Assembly: GCF_020740795.1 (NCBI RefSeq)
Contig: NC_067294.1
Span: 1,736,001-1,800,000, forward strand
Reading direction: 5' to 3'
Source: Apus apus
Lineage: Eukaryota; Chordata; Aves; Apodiformes; Apodidae
Length of the DNA: 64,000 bases
How positions within the stretch are numbered: position 1 is the stretch's first letter; each line of letters opens with the position of its first letter. The notes beneath the pieces were generated by a model. It was not told the origin of the DNA and searched no databases. It worked only from the letters and a program-made list of their open reading frames with translations. The position numbers and the translations under genes were made by a program. Positions 11,106 through 20,927 of this stretch are shown here, in pieces.

Positions 11106-12532
11106 CTACCCTGTTTCCTCCAAAGGGGCATAGTGGTTCAGGAACCTTAATAAATATGCCAAATTACTGAAAAAATCCTTCTCTTCCTCTGGCTCCCAGT
11201 CTTGTTCCTTGGGGGCAGACAGAGAAGAGAAGAGTTACAAGAACAGAATCTGGACATGGAAGTTACATGCTGTTCCCTGCCGGAGGGTTGTGGGTTTGGT
11301 TTGGTTTTGGTTTGGTTTTGGTTTTTTTCTTATTAATTAATTTTAAGACCACAGAGGTTCAGAGGTGGGGTATGATGGCAAGTTGCAGCTGTCCTGCAGC
11401 AAGAGCAGCCCCTGGGGGCTCTGGCCCCCATCAGCACTAGGCACCTCTGCCAGTGGGTGGACATTCCCTCAGCATGGAGACGTTGGGAAGAGGTGAGCGG
11501 TTCGGAGCAGAGCAGAGGAGGCTCCAGGGACACAGCCAAGTGCCAGCTGCTGGCTGCAAACTGCTCCAGCAGCCACCCAACCCGGAGGCAGCCACAGGCT
11601 TTGGGCAGGCACTTGTTCTCAGGACAGCCAGGACAAACCCCAGAGTGTCTTTTCCAGTCATCCCAACACCACAAAGCAGCGAACAGACAATCCAACCCAA
11701 ACGTACCATCCACTCCGGGCATGACTTCACAGCATCCCGGATTTTCTGCAGGTTCTGGGCTATTAGTCTCTCCTTCGACCTCTTTTTGCTGCTTTTCAGG
11801 ACTTCAATAAATCCTTCCAGATAGGTGGTTAAGTTCCCTCCCTCCTCCAGCACATTGTTCTGGAATAACAAAGTTTAGTTATTTCTATCTTTTCTGTGTG
11901 CTGCTGCTGGCACAGGTTGTAGCACATTCATGCAATTAAAATGCCTACTACTAGAAATAATGGTGCACAATAACTTGAGGCCAGCACTATCTAGCCACTT
12001 TGGATACCTTAGAGTAAAGGAACCAGCCCTGCCACTGCAAGCTCCTCAGGGAGGAAACTTTGCACTGTTAGCTCTGCAGGGAGGAGGATTCACCTGGCTG
12101 CAGTTCCAGCCCTGCACATCACCTCTCAGCACATATCTAAGACCCATCTTGATAACAGAAGAGCTTGCAGACATCCTGAAGGTGCTTTGACCAGAGCTGC
12201 TCTCCCCTTCCACCCCAAGGAGCCCACTAGCCAGACACCACAATCACACAACATCCCACCACGAGCCAGAGAGTCATCTTACCAGCGGCGCCACTTCACT
12301 GCTGCCCTGGAAGAGAGGGAGAAAAACCTTGTTAGCAGGTGCTCCAGGGGCATAAAACCACCAACGTGGGGCACAAAGAAAATGCAGCTACCTTAGAGGT
12401 GAGATTCTGGATGATGTGGAGGGTTTCCTGGATGAGGGAGTCGGCGGTGCAGGCGGCAGGGGGCACGGGGGATGCCAGGCACAGAGCTCCCCAGGACAGC
12501 AACAACCCGGCCAGGCACAGCATCGTGGTCAT
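11106..12532 (-). CDS. Four-helix cytokine gene 2: IL-3-like (IL3 candidate; KK34/IL-5-like possible)
   Basis: Four minus-strand exons: 12392-12532, 12283-12306, 11707-11859 and 11106-11207 (47, 8, 51 and 33 codons plus stop). All introns are GT-AG and phase 0 (85, 423 and 499 bp). The product is 139 aa. A signal peptide ends near ALCLA at residue 20. The mature chain has two cysteines, Cys28 at the start of helix A and Cys102 before the last exon, which is the single-disulfide layout of human IL-3. Exon 4 begins EQDWEP and ends in an amphipathic helix (FFSNLAYLLRFLNHY), comparable with the DWNEF...FYLKTLE helix of IL-3. Against this, the helix A motif SLIQETL also resembles ALVKETL of IL-5, and the gene lies where an IL-5-like gene between IL3 and CSF2 might sit. 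N-glycosylation sequons are at Asn43 and Asn64. A second in-frame ATG follows three codons after the first, so the start could be either. Expected role: a secreted haematopoietic cytokine from activated T cells. Confidence 0.82.
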
Positions 12533-12575
12533 GGCACTGAGCTCCCTCCTGGGGCTGGGGCTGGCTCCCAGCTTC

Positions 12576-12626
12576 CTCTTATATGTGCTCTGTTGCGAGG
12601 AAATGATTAATAGCTCACCACAAATA
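12576..12626 (-). promoter_or_regulatory. Cytokine gene 2 promoter: TATA box and CLE0-type element
   Basis: Read on the minus strand, TTAATCATTTCCTC is followed by CATATAAGAG about 11 nt downstream. This is the CLE0/CATT plus TATA arrangement known from mammalian GM-CSF and IL-3-family promoters, which are bound by AP-1, NFAT and ETS factors in activated T cells. GTGGTGAG lies just upstream, as at gene 3. The TATA box is only about 44 nt from the first ATG, implying a very short leader. Confidence 0.8.
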
Positions 12627-12699
12627 TGCCTGAACTGAAGGCGAGTAGTCACCTGTAGAATGGAAGTTCTTACTTCCTTATCTGATTGGGGAAACTTAC

Positions 12700-15600
12700 A
12701 CGTTTCTAAAATAAGGGTTCCCCCGTTGGTGCAGTAGGAGCTGCATAATTTGGGTGTTTGAGCCCATTCTGATCTCAGATACTGAAGAATTTCTGTGAGC
12801 AGATATTGTCTAGAAGTTGATGCAAGATAAACCAGGGCTACCAAAGTGTCTCTCAGACCTTTACATTCACATTTACCCTATTAATATTACAATTATACTA
12901 CATAACACTCTCACCTTTATTAATTAATGCTCCTGCCTTGTTCTGTGTGGTTGTCAGAAGGAATTCCATGTGAATAACTCCATGGTACCATGCTCACATA
13001 TAGGTGACAAATTTGAGAGCCCTCCTGAGACCTTGAGATACTTTTGTGAGGCTGGTTGTGTGTTGGGGGGAGTGGGACCAAGCCAAGGGCTGTGAGGACA
13101 GCTCAGGATCTCAGTGGGGGCAGAAGAGCAGCTCCTTCACTCCTGTTTATGGGGCTTTTGCCCATTTTCCACACTTTCCTGAGGAGGCTGAAACTGTTTG
13201 GCCAGTAGCTTCATATACTTCATCTGCAGGAAATTTGGGTGATGGAGGTCAAAGTTTGAGTGATGGAGAGGGAAGTCTGGGTTATGGGGATGGAAATTTG
13301 GGTGTTGGGACTGGAAGTTTTGGTGATGGATGTGGAGGTTTGGCTGACAAGGTTTTACTTCATTGATGATGATTCTAGTAGGATTATTCCTTAAGCTCAT
13401 GGTGGGCTTATCCCAGAGCCACAGTGGGTGCTGGGTGTGCAGAGCCCTCTCCTGTCCCCTGGCCCTGCAGAGCCTGCTGGGGAGGAGAGCAGTGCTGCCC
13501 TTGTCCTCTGCTCCTGCTGCACTGTGACAAAACCCAGATGCTCCTTTTCCTACAGCTATGTTGCATTTTCCTACTTGTCCCTGAGCTGATCTTTCGCCAA
13601 ACTTGTAGCATAACTCCAGCATGTTCCCTGCACAATGTTAGTGGCATCAGAAGCCACCATCATGTAAGCTGCAAACCAGGTCTAGGAGATGCTGCTGGGC
13701 AGCTCCCTCCCCTGAAGACCCATCTTGTTCAGTTATTTGCTTTCAGTCATTTTGGTAACTAATTTGGTGAGCAAAACACCTTCCCTGCAGTTCCCCACGA
13801 CTCAGTGTTGAGGAGCTAGACAAACCATGCTGGCAGCACTTCTGCTGCACTTGTGCTCTGCTACTGCAGGAACTGGGTTGTCCTGCTGCCTTGCTGGAGT
13901 CACCCTGACATTCCCAGTCCTTCCCTGTAATTAGCAGATGGATTTTACTGCAGAGCTGAGATTAACCACGGTGTGTTACCTCAGTGGGCAGCACCCAGAA
14001 GAAAGCCCTCCTTGCCTTGTGCCATCCAGGACCTTTATCAATCCAACCAGATGGCAGCTCTGCCCTGATAAGAAGACCCTGTTCTTCTGATCGTAACAGG
14101 TTCAGGAGCAGGGTGGGCCCTCCCAGCAGCGCTGTGCATGACACACCCCGGGAAGCAGAATCCCACCCCACACATGGATGCTCATTCCCATCTCTGCTGC
14201 CTCCACAGAGAATGGGAACTTTGCCCATCCCTGGCACTGCTGTGGCTGTGAAGACAGGCAGAATCCCGTGGGGTTTAAAGAGAAGCCACAGAGCATGTCC
14301 GTGGCATGGATCAGTGCACAGTCTGGCACTGAATATTGTAGCCAAACTGCAGGGAAGAATTTCTTCCCTGGGAAGAGGCAGGAGGAGTTAGGGCTGCAGC
14401 TGAACTTCTGGGTGAGCATCAGGGAGTTTGTGTTTGTCTCAAAACTGGCTGAAGAAACAGGAGTCCCTGCAGAGAGGGCGAGAGGGAAAGGTGTGGGCAG
14501 GATGGACTTTTGCTGCTGAAAAAAACAGAACTGTGAAGCTGGGACTCCACCTTGTTCCCTTTACTCTTTTTATAGCCACTGATGACATGCAAATATATTC
14601 TTAGATTGCAGCCAGGGTGGAAAGAAAGATCTGATAAAATCAGAAAGGAAGATGGAACTTGTGGTGTAGTCATGTACGTACACTGAGCAGTGGGTCCCTC
14701 ACGCACTGACTCATTTGAAGATACTCACTCTGAGATGAAACCGCCTTGACCATTCTGCTCCTCTCATGGTGGGATCAGGGTTGACCTTTCTTTTCTGTTC
14801 TGCACCTTGGGGATAACCTCTGAGGTGGCAGGAGGGAGTTTCCAGCAGCACCTCCGTCCAGCTCCACCTCTGCCAAAACATCTGAGGAGGATCCGCGCTA
14901 ACGAGATGAACTGATAGGATTCCACTCCTCTGAAATACCCAAGTCCCAGATAGATGCAGAATTAAATTAATGAGCAGAAAATGGCCCGGCCCATTAGGAA
15001 TTAACTGAAAGCTCTAACAGAAAATTAACTGAGAAACTGAAAACATAACAGAAAATCAGCTGAAAACTAACAGAAAATGATGTTCACTTTTCAAAGCCTG
15101 GAGAGATGATGAGCTTAATTTTTAGGACCTTTGCTCTGTATGAGTAGATTAGAAATCCTGGTGAGAAGTCTCAGTACAGTGATGGTACAGAGACCCCTGC
15201 TTCTGAGCAAAACTCCCTCCCTGTGAAGGGTTTGCTGGAGAGTTTCTGGATCATCACCACGTATGTGATCACTGTAGGATCATTGCCACCTATATATAAT
15301 TTGAATGGAAGTTCAGCCAGCTGGAGCATCTCTTGTGAGGCTTCTTGTCATACTAGAGCAAAGCAGATGTTTTTGGAAGTAGCTTTACTTGCTTGTGACA
15401 CCATCTTAAGGTTATTTTCTTACTCCCTCTACAAAAAGATTGACTTTCACTCCTCTGAAGATCCCCTTCACTCTTGTGTCACCCTCATATCCACGCATTC
15501 TTGAGCAACCTCAGAATGTTTATATTTCTCCCTAAATATCTGCCCCAGCCAGGTTTCCAGCTGGCAATTGCACTCGTACACCTCTGAGCAGACCAAACCA

Positions 15601-18600
15601 TCAGGCCCCTCAGACAGCCCGGGCTCCCTCTTCCCCTCCTTGGCCCTTCTCTCCATCTCTTGCAGTTGGAATTAATCATGAAAGGGGGAGGCTGAAATGC
15701 TCCACAGCAGCCTGTGCTCAGCAGCCTGGATGCCTCTGTGTCTGGGGACTGGAAGGAGTTAAGCCGTGCTGCACCTCTGTGGTCTGGCTCTGCAGAAGGA
15801 AGGAAACGATGCTCCTCTCCGGGCACAGGGTAATTTTAAGCACTGCTCAGAAGCAGTGGAAACAGAAATCATTGTTTCTGGTGACTGGGCTCGGCCGGGG
15901 CATCTGCAGCAGATGTGCAGCTCAGCTCCCCAGCCCCAGGACATTCCTTTGGCGTTCCGTGTGCTGGCTGTGGTTGCTGGTCCATGGCCAGCTGTCTGGC
16001 CAGAGGACTGTCAGCTTTGGAAAGTGGCCCTTGGAGCAGGACTCCAAGTCAGGCTGATGGAGGAGCAGAGGCTGTGTGTTTCAAACTAGTCTGTGGGCAC
16101 TGAAAGGCTTTTTAATTAATCAAAAGGTATTCCCCATGGTTTGTATGACTGCCTCTGGAGCTACTCACAGAAAGACAGAGTGTCTGTGACTCACATGGGC
16201 CCTTCCTTGTCAGGACCAGGGGAGAGTTGTACAGACTGATGGGATCAACAATGAGCCCAAAGACAGCTCATCGTGCACATCTCAGCCTCCTGACCTCCTG
16301 CCCTGGAGGGCAGGGCCTTGTCTTCTGAGGCTCTTCCATGGTCTCTCTGTCTGATGGGGTTCTGCAAGATCTGGAAGCTTTAGAACTCATAGACTTTTTC
16401 TTAGATTGCCAACTTTGGGGAAGCAGGGAAAATCTCCCTGCTTGCTGGGATGTCATCCTGGAGATCCACAAGGGGTTTCTTACTTTCCAGGAAACATCAC
16501 AGATAAGTAGTTCTGGATTTTGGTCTTAAACTCTAAGAAATGAGATTAAGAGATTTTTCAGGCAGCTTCTGTGCCTCTCCAGCCCCCATGGTGGAGGTGT
16601 GAGCACAGGGACCAGCACAATTTGCCACAGGGTCACTTCACCCTCCAGCCCTGGCAGCAGAGAAAATAAAAGACTTTTCCCTGTTTTTTTGAAAGAAATT
16701 ATGTCAGTGATTTCTTATTTCTTCCCATCCATGGAGGATAATTGCAAGACATCTCTGGGCTTCAGTTTTTGGTGTCAATCCCATTGGAGCTCCCCAAGGA
16801 CCCTCCATGCCCCCCCGGGAGCAGCCAAGGACCTCGTGTCTCTGACATCTTTCTGCTGGTGCTTCTCACACGCGTGTGGTGGCTTTGGAGGCTGGTGGAA
16901 AGCATCCAGGGGAGTCTGGAAAAGCTGGAGAGTGATTCACCCCCTTCTCAGCCACTGTCTGAAACCGAGCGAGTTGGAGAGAAACGCAAGATGATCAATC
17001 CAAACAATCTGTAATAGGAGTTTTCAAGCCGCACCCACTGACCAGCTGAAGTTGGGCTCTGGAGGTGGGGTGGCCAGAGAAGGACATTTCATGTTTCAGT
17101 TGCCAAAACATCAGGCAGAAATGAGAGAAAAGGAAAAGTGATCCAAAGCTGGTAAAAGAGAGTTTGCGTTCTGCAGAAAATAGAAACAGTTTGTGAATCC
17201 TGACAAGTGACTAATGTGAATTTAAGATGAAAAAAGAAGTAAAATAACAACAGAAAATGAGTAATCAAATGTTTCAAGGAGGAAAACAGGGGATTACCCT
17301 TGTAGAGTAAGCCAGATTTAGGTGTTGATTGCAACCTGACGGAGCTGAGGCTGCCTGCATTTGGCCATGCTGGCATCACCATCCCTGGATGTGTCTGATC
17401 AGTGGGTGATGCCACAGCTGCTCTCCATCCCTCCCATCCTTAAGATGAAGAAACAATGGCAACAGAAGTGGTGCTCAAACAGGAGAGGAAGGATGGAGCA
17501 CAGGTGCAGTGTTCATGGGTCCAGGCTGCTTTCTGTTGGTTCTGCCCTGGCATGAAGGAGGGGTGGGGGGAGGTGGGCTCTGGCAGGGAGCTTGTGGGCT
17601 GAGCAGCCACCCCCAGGTGTTGCTGGATGACCTGGCTCCCTCCTGGCTGCCCCACCACATGCTCCTGAGCACACAAGCTCTTCCAGAGACATCCACATCT
17701 AGGAAATGCAGCTCTAGGAGAGGCACCCCGGGACCCAACTGCAGAATGCAGCCTTGAAATGCTGGTGTCTGTTCAAGAGCAGGATGTGCTGAGTGTCCCG
17801 TGTGCTCCCAGAGCCCAGCGTGTCTGGGCAAACCTTGCAGCACTGCACGTAATGGTGGCACAGGACTGCTGCCACCTTGCTGCATTTGGAGGGCAGCCAG
17901 AAGACTGTGGCAGGTCCTACATGGGGTGGATGGGCTTCTCCTGCCCTTGGAGGGCTCATTGTGGACCCCATGGGCATGGGCAGGTCTAGGTATGGGGTAA
18001 GCACCTGGCAGAGGTTGGGCAGGCTGGAGGGTCTGCTTTGCTGCCACCTGGGCAGGCATAAGGGTTTTACTGAGCGTCATTGTTTGCTTGTCAAATGGGA
18101 AGTGCTAAATATAACTCACACCTACCACTTCTAAAAGCAGAACATACCTCTGCCAAACACACCTTCGCCCACTGTCCCCTGCCCGTCCCATCCCCTCCCG
18201 GGGCTGGCAGAGCTGCATGGGGCTCTTTTCCTGATGGTGATGTAAGAAATGCAACACTCGTTTTTAACTAAACCATCTCCTTCCCATACAGACATGTCTG
18301 CAGCAGCCCTGGAGAGTCCAGGTCACGGCTCAGCTCAGATGTTCAGGCAGGTGTGTCCTGTTGGGTTATGACGATGCAAGATCCTTATCAGTGCTATGAG
18401 AGCGGTGATGGGGCTGTCGTGGTTCTCATGCTCAGGCAACCGTGCTCGGGGGTGAGACTGTGCCTCCCGCTGGGACCTGGGCACCCCCTCCCCTCCTGTC
18501 TGCACCGCAGGGTTCTGCTTGGCACGACTGGCACTCCAGTTATCCTGCCTGGGATCAGAGGTGATGCCAGGGCTCTTGGAAAACCCGGCAAAATGGGCTT

Positions 18601-19700
18601 TTCCCCTCGCCCGGGCTGTGCCGGGCTGCGGGCGCTGCCAGCTCTGCAGCTGGGAGGCTCCATCCTCTGGATCTGGGACCCTGCTGCCTGTGCCCGCTGC
18701 CTGCACCCTGCCAAGCATCAGAGCTGCCAGCCAGACTCCTTTTTCTCCCCCCAGCATCTGCAGCCCTGGACAGCAGCTCTGTCTGCCTTTGCCTGCAGCC
18801 AGCTCAGCGGTGACTTGGAGTTATTAACGCTTCGCTTTCCCCTCTTGTCTCTTGGTCAGAGTTTCCTGGACTGCAGTGCTGAGAACACTGATTAATGTTT
18901 CCTACTTGAAACTCTCACTTTTTCCTCTTTTTCAGCCTGCGGTTCCTTGACTTCCCATTCATTTAGCTCAAGTGTGAATTGAAAAGTTAATGTAAAATAT
19001 TTAGCTGTAATTTAAAATAAAGTACGTGAAGAATGGAACGCCTGGCTGCTAAGAAAAGCTTTGAAATTCAGCAGCAACAAGTCTCCTCAGGGCTGTTCTT
19101 ATCAGTGCTTGAACAATTGCAGCACTGAGGACACTGCTCAGGAGCAGGGGTTGGGTTGGCTCTGAGGGAATCCAGCTGGACATTCTCGCCCTGTTTCTCA
19201 GATTTTAGTGAACAGATTCTCAGATTGGTTTTATTCCCAGGTTTCCTGACTCCCATCAGACTCCAGTGGAACCCCCCCACCCCGGGAGGTCCTGCTCACT
19301 CGGGGTTGTGCTCCCTCAGAGCTTGACTCCAGCTCTTTGGGTCTTCATTCCTACCCTTCCATCCCCACTCTCTGCAAGAGGGTGGATTCTTTGCAAGTTT
19401 TCCACACCGGGAGCATCCCGTGCTGGGGAAGGCAGGGAATGCTTCTCAGCTGCAGCGAGCAGAAGCTGTTTTGCTTGGGGTGCTGCAGCCGTGGTGGGGA
19501 CACTCCAGGTGAGTTGCAGGAGGGCAGCTCATCCTAAAAACTTCAGCAGAAGCCAGTAAAGCTGAGCCCAGGGCTGGGCTGCAGCACGAGGGCTGCAGGT
19601 TCCTGGGAAGGTGCCAGGATGGTGAGGGCAGAGCCCAGGTGCTCACCCTGAGCAGGGCGCCCATCCCCGTGTCCATCTCACCTGGGGGTGGCACTCAGCT
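12700..19700. other. Intergenic DNA between cytokine genes 2 and 3
   Basis: No gene is recognised. Open frames in the area (for example 17475-18080 minus and 18353-18895 plus) lack family motifs, and several overlap one another on opposite strands. A 21-bp minisatellite lies at 13234-13352. A perfect AP-1 site, TGACTCA, lies near 14706-14712. In mammals the IL3-CSF2 interval holds enhancers and an insulator, so control elements may be here, but I cannot point to one. Confidence 0.5.
13234..13352. repeat. 21-bp minisatellite, about 5.6 imperfect copies
   Basis: Successive 21-bp units begin tttgggtgatgg, tttgagtgatgg, tctgggttatgg, tttgggtgttgg and ttttggtgatgg, followed by a partial unit. The period is a multiple of three, so the overlapping open frame (13046-13366) reads as a heptapeptide repeat rich in Gly, Asp and Ser. 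I see no other sign of coding. Confidence 0.8.
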
Positions 19701-19768
19701 CCCCCAGACACCTCCATAAACTCTCACACTTCACAAATAAAAGTCACTTGACTCCGAAAGAAACTTTG

Positions 19769-19774
19769 TTTATT
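19769..19774 (-). terminator. Putative poly(A) signal AATAAA of cytokine gene 3
   Basis: TTTATT on the plus strand reads AATAAA on the minus strand, about 1.15 kb past the stop codon at 20928. It lies beyond the AU-rich element and the duplicated 3' UTR block, in the same relative order as at gene 2. Confidence 0.45.
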
Positions 19775-20286
19775 CTTTAAAGGTCCATCTGTGTTTGTGG
19801 AAGTTACAAACATTTACTGATGGATGTGTCACTGTAGGCGACACATGGTCATGTCATTACAAACCAGCCCGGGCAATAACATTCCTCTTGAATGGTATTT
19901 TGTTAAATATTAACTTTCACAATCTAAAATGATAGTTTTAGAAGGGTAGACACTTTCTGAGTGCCCTCCATAGCCATGGATACTTAAAGCATTTAAAAAA
20001 CAACTATTGTCTGATTCAGCTCAGTCCAACTCAGCTCACCTGAGGTGTGGGAAACACCTTGGATCAGCTGAGTAAACTTGGAGGAAAAGCAAACATGATT
20101 GTCTGAGCCCTGTTTGCATTCATGCTATCCAGAATTTGGTTTGATTTGGGTCACGTGGCTCTGCTTCGTCAGCAATCAAACATGTAGTGGTTCAAGTTAT
20201 TTCCAGGATCTAAATGCCCAGGGAGAGAGCAGAGATGGGAGCTCCCAGCCAAGGGGAAGCTTCTTCAGCTCCAGGCTGGGCTGGGG

Positions 20287-20440
20287 GCCAGCAGGGAGGT
20301 GAAGGTGCTGGATGGCACCTGTGGTCCCTGTTCCCCACCCCGTGGGGTGGCTTTGCCCCAGCTGTGGGAGCTCTTGGGTGATGCAGAGCTGAGCCCTGGG
20401 GTTGGTCCTTGGCTGCTAGAGGCAGTGGGACGGGAAACCC
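20287..20440 (-). repeat. Duplicated 3' UTR block, gene 3 copy
   Basis: This is the counterpart of 10716-10850. It shares the order gaggtgaa, tggcacc, ggggtgg, a gtgggagc segment, agccctggggttgg and gctagaggcag, with small insertions. It lies between the AU-rich element and the poly(A) signal of gene 3. Confidence 0.7.
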
Positions 20441-20519
20441 CAAACCCCAAGCACAGAGCTCTGCCTCACACACCTTAGGCAGCAGTTTCTTCAAGTAATT
20501 AGTGACATACAATCTTATC

Positions 20520-20590
20520 ACAATAAATATCTTGAAGTATCCATAAACAAACCAAATAAATAGAAGAAAATAAATAAATAAATAAATAAT
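20520..20590 (-). promoter_or_regulatory. AU-rich element in the 3' UTR of cytokine gene 3
   Basis: The transcript (minus) strand reads several overlapping ATTTA pentamers, including an ATTTATTTATTT core at 20571-20590, with further ATTTA motifs to 20520. This is the class II ARE typical of GM-CSF mRNA and would shorten message half-life. Confidence 0.8.
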
Positions 20591-20737
20591 ATTACTCTTT
20601 CTTTAGAAATCAGTGTTAAATAAGTTAGAATATTAAAGTTAGATAATATTTTTTAAATATTTTAAATACTTGTCTCTTCCCAGAGCAGCATGTGTCAGTC
20701 ATTACAGAGAACATGGCTGCTCCCATGACATCACTTT

Positions 20738-20820
20738 TTATACCTATATATATATATATTTAAAACCCATATATATTTATACACAATATATATATATACA
20801 CCTATCTGTCTATGTATAAA
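20738..20820. repeat. AT-rich simple repeat (TA dinucleotides)
   Basis: Runs of tatatatata are separated by short spacers, within the 3' UTR of cytokine gene 3 just past its stop codon. On the transcript it would be AU-rich but contains few ATTTA pentamers. Confidence 0.7.
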
Positions 20821-20927
20821 TATTCTATGGCCATATTCCTGAGAATAAGTTAATAACTGAATCACATTTTGATTGGAGTAGAGTTCAGGTTCTGCCTTTC
20901 TTCTTGGCTTTGGTGTAGTTCTTCACT

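Noticed and set aside
12533..12844. Upstream in-frame extension of cytokine gene 2 exon 1
   Set aside because: It would read through the TATA box and CLE0 element. The signal peptide begins cleanly at the ATG at 12532.
13234..13352. Possible CRISPR-like repeat array
   Set aside because: The units abut with no spacers and the host is a vertebrate; it is a minisatellite.
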